Shown here: positions 63,093 through 64,000 of the stretch, in pieces | How positions within the stretch are numbered: position 1 is the first letter of the stretch | Layout: each line of letters begins with the position of its first letter | Origin: Paractinoplanes ferrugineus | Lineage (GTDB): Bacteria; Actinomycetota; Actinomycetes; Mycobacteriales; Micromonosporaceae | Reading direction: 5' to 3' | Length of the DNA: 64,000 nucleotides | NCBI RefSeq assembly: GCF_016862195.1 | Contig: NZ_BOMM01000054.1 | Coordinates: 24,408-88,407, forward strand | Position numbers and translations under genes: made by a program | Notes under the pieces: model-generated | Seen by the model: only the letters and a program-made list of their open reading frames with translations | The model's database searches: none | Told to the model about the DNA's origin: nothing

Positions 63093-64000
63093 ATGGCCTT
63101 CGCGCGGTGCCAACCTATGCGGGTGTTGGACGAACTGGCTCAGATCCGCGACCTGCTCGCCAAGTGCGACGCGCCGCTGTGGTCCCGCTCCGACGCCGAG
63201 GTGGCGTCCGGACTGGAGACCGGCTGGGCGTGCGTGCAGCAGGCTCTCGCGGTCACCGCGCGCCTCGTCCACGAAGCCGAGAACCGGGGCATTCCGCACG
63301 ACGAGGCCCAGTCCAGCACGCCCGTGTGGCTTCGGCAGCGCCTGCGCGCGAGCATCCGGGAAGCCAAGCAGCTGACCGAGCTCGGCCAGGCCCTCGACCG
63401 CTCCCCCGCGCTCGCCACCGCCATCTCCGACGGCACCCTCTCCGCCGAACAGGCGCGCACCATCGCGGCCTCGATCGCCGCCCTGCCCGACGACACCGGC
63501 GACGACAGGACCACGGCGGCCGAGGCCGCTCTCATCTCGTACGCCAAGGAATTCGACCCGGTCCTGCTCGCCCGGCTCGGCGCCCGCATCCTCGCCCACG
63601 TCGACCCCGAGGCCGCCGACCGGCACGACGCCGAGGCGCTGGCGCGCCAGGAGGCACGCGCCCACCGGGACCGCGGCTTCACGATGAGCCCGACCGGTGA
63701 CGGTCGCGTACGCCTGTCGGGATGGCTCCCCGACGCCGCGGCCGCGATCGTCAACGCCGCTGTCGACCCGCTGTCCCGGCCGGCCCGCGACGACACCGGC
63801 GACCCCGCACTCACCCGCACGCCCACCCAGCGCCGGGCCGACGCCCTGGTCGACATCTGCAACCGGGCGATGCGCGGCGGCGGCGACCTGCCGAGCGCCA
63901 ACGGCGACCCGGCCCAGGTGGTCGTCACGATCCCACTCGACACGTTGCGGTCCACGCCCGCCGGCCCTGCCGGCCCTGCCGACCCTGCCGACCCTGCCGA
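63093..64000 (+). CDS. DUF222-domain protein, truncated by the window end
   Basis: At least 302 residues, open to the window end. DUF222 signature: LDELAQIRDLLAKCDAPLW, TARLVHEAENRGIP, VWLRQRLRASIREAKQLTELG, GTLSAEQARTIAASIAALPD, and RVRLSGWLPDAAAAIVNAAVDPLSRP. These proteins (13E12 family of mycobacteria) usually carry an HNH nuclease at the C-terminus, beyond position 64000. ATG at 63093 or in-frame 63117. The last 40 bases are 9-bp repeats (CCTGCCGAC-like) giving AGPADPAD, probably the linker before the nuclease domain. Confidence 0.88.
   Translation, partial: MAFARCQPMRVLDELAQIRDLLAKCDAPLWSRSDAEVASGLETGWACVQQALAVTARLVHEAENRGIPHDEAQSSTPVWLRQRLRASIREAKQLTELGQALDRSPALATAISDGTLSAEQARTIAASIAALPDDTGDDRTTAAEAALISYAKEFDPVLLARLGARILAHVDPEAADRHDAEALARQEARAHRDRGFTMSPTGDGRVRLSGWLPDAAAAIVNAAVDPLSRPARDDTGDPALTRTPTQRRADALVDICNRAMRGGGDLPSANGDPAQVVVTIPLDTLRSTPAGPAGPADPADPA

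Overview
The window is about 72-75 % G+C chromosomal DNA from a filamentous actinomycete. Gene content and several gene neighbourhoods (MoxR-DUF58-transglutaminase operon, HEPN-imuA'-imuB-dnaE2 mutasome, Rv2175c/PknL/idsA/metF block, frequent GTG starts and leaderless transcripts) point to Micromonosporaceae, most likely Actinoplanes or a close relative. No rRNA, tRNA, CRISPR array, phage or insertion sequence was recognised.

Layout. 1-6.2 kb: end of a cell-wall hydrolase, leucyl-tRNA synthetase behind a leucine-codon leader peptide and attenuator, a dense hairpin region, and a secreted M36 metalloprotease. 6.5-11.3 kb: MoxR ATPase, DUF58 protein and membrane transglutaminase operon. 11.4-17.2 kb: DUF402 protein, a 1.1 kb repeat-rich stretch without genes, DUF3040 protein, Pol IV, a phosphodiesterase and methyltransferase pair, and a subtilisin-inhibitor-like protein. 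17.3-24.7 kb: SOS mutagenesis operon (HEPN protein, ImuA', ImuB, DnaE2) with a LexA-type box about 330 nt upstream of the first gene. 24.7-36.6 kb: amino-acid permease, two oxidoreductases, then a tightly overlapping carotenoid end-group block (CrtA-like, GNAT, CruF-like, glycosyltransferase, CrtD-like), an ABC half-transporter and a cysteine-desulfurase-like aminotransferase. 37.3-44.6 kb: a VWA/solute-binding membrane protein and, divergent from it, a 1715-residue TIR-like/NACHT/HEAT protein, the best candidate for an immune-type system here. 44.6-49 kb: LysR regulator and the sdhCAB operon. 49-54.8 kb: monooxygenase remnant, SGNH lipase, two MFS transporters, an autoregulated HTH gene and a CGNR zinc-finger regulator. 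54.8-64 kb: endonuclease IV, PASTA kinase, Rv2175c-like protein, split lycopene cyclase, prenyl diphosphate synthase, MTHFR, CDP-alcohol phosphotransferase, HNH nuclease and a truncated DUF222 protein.

How the genes connect. Carotenoid functions sit at two places: precursor synthesis and cyclisation at 58.9-60.7 kb, and hydration, desaturation and glycosylation at 28.6-33.4 kb. Together they would suit a glycosylated monocyclic C40 carotenoid, but phytoene synthase and phytoene desaturase are not in the window. DNA repair is well represented (two Y-family proteins, DnaE2, ImuA', endonuclease IV). A recurring feature is short GC-rich minisatellites of 9-18 bp period, both between genes and inside the linkers of otherwise conserved proteins. 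Coordinates and protein calls come from reading the sequence; no database search was possible.
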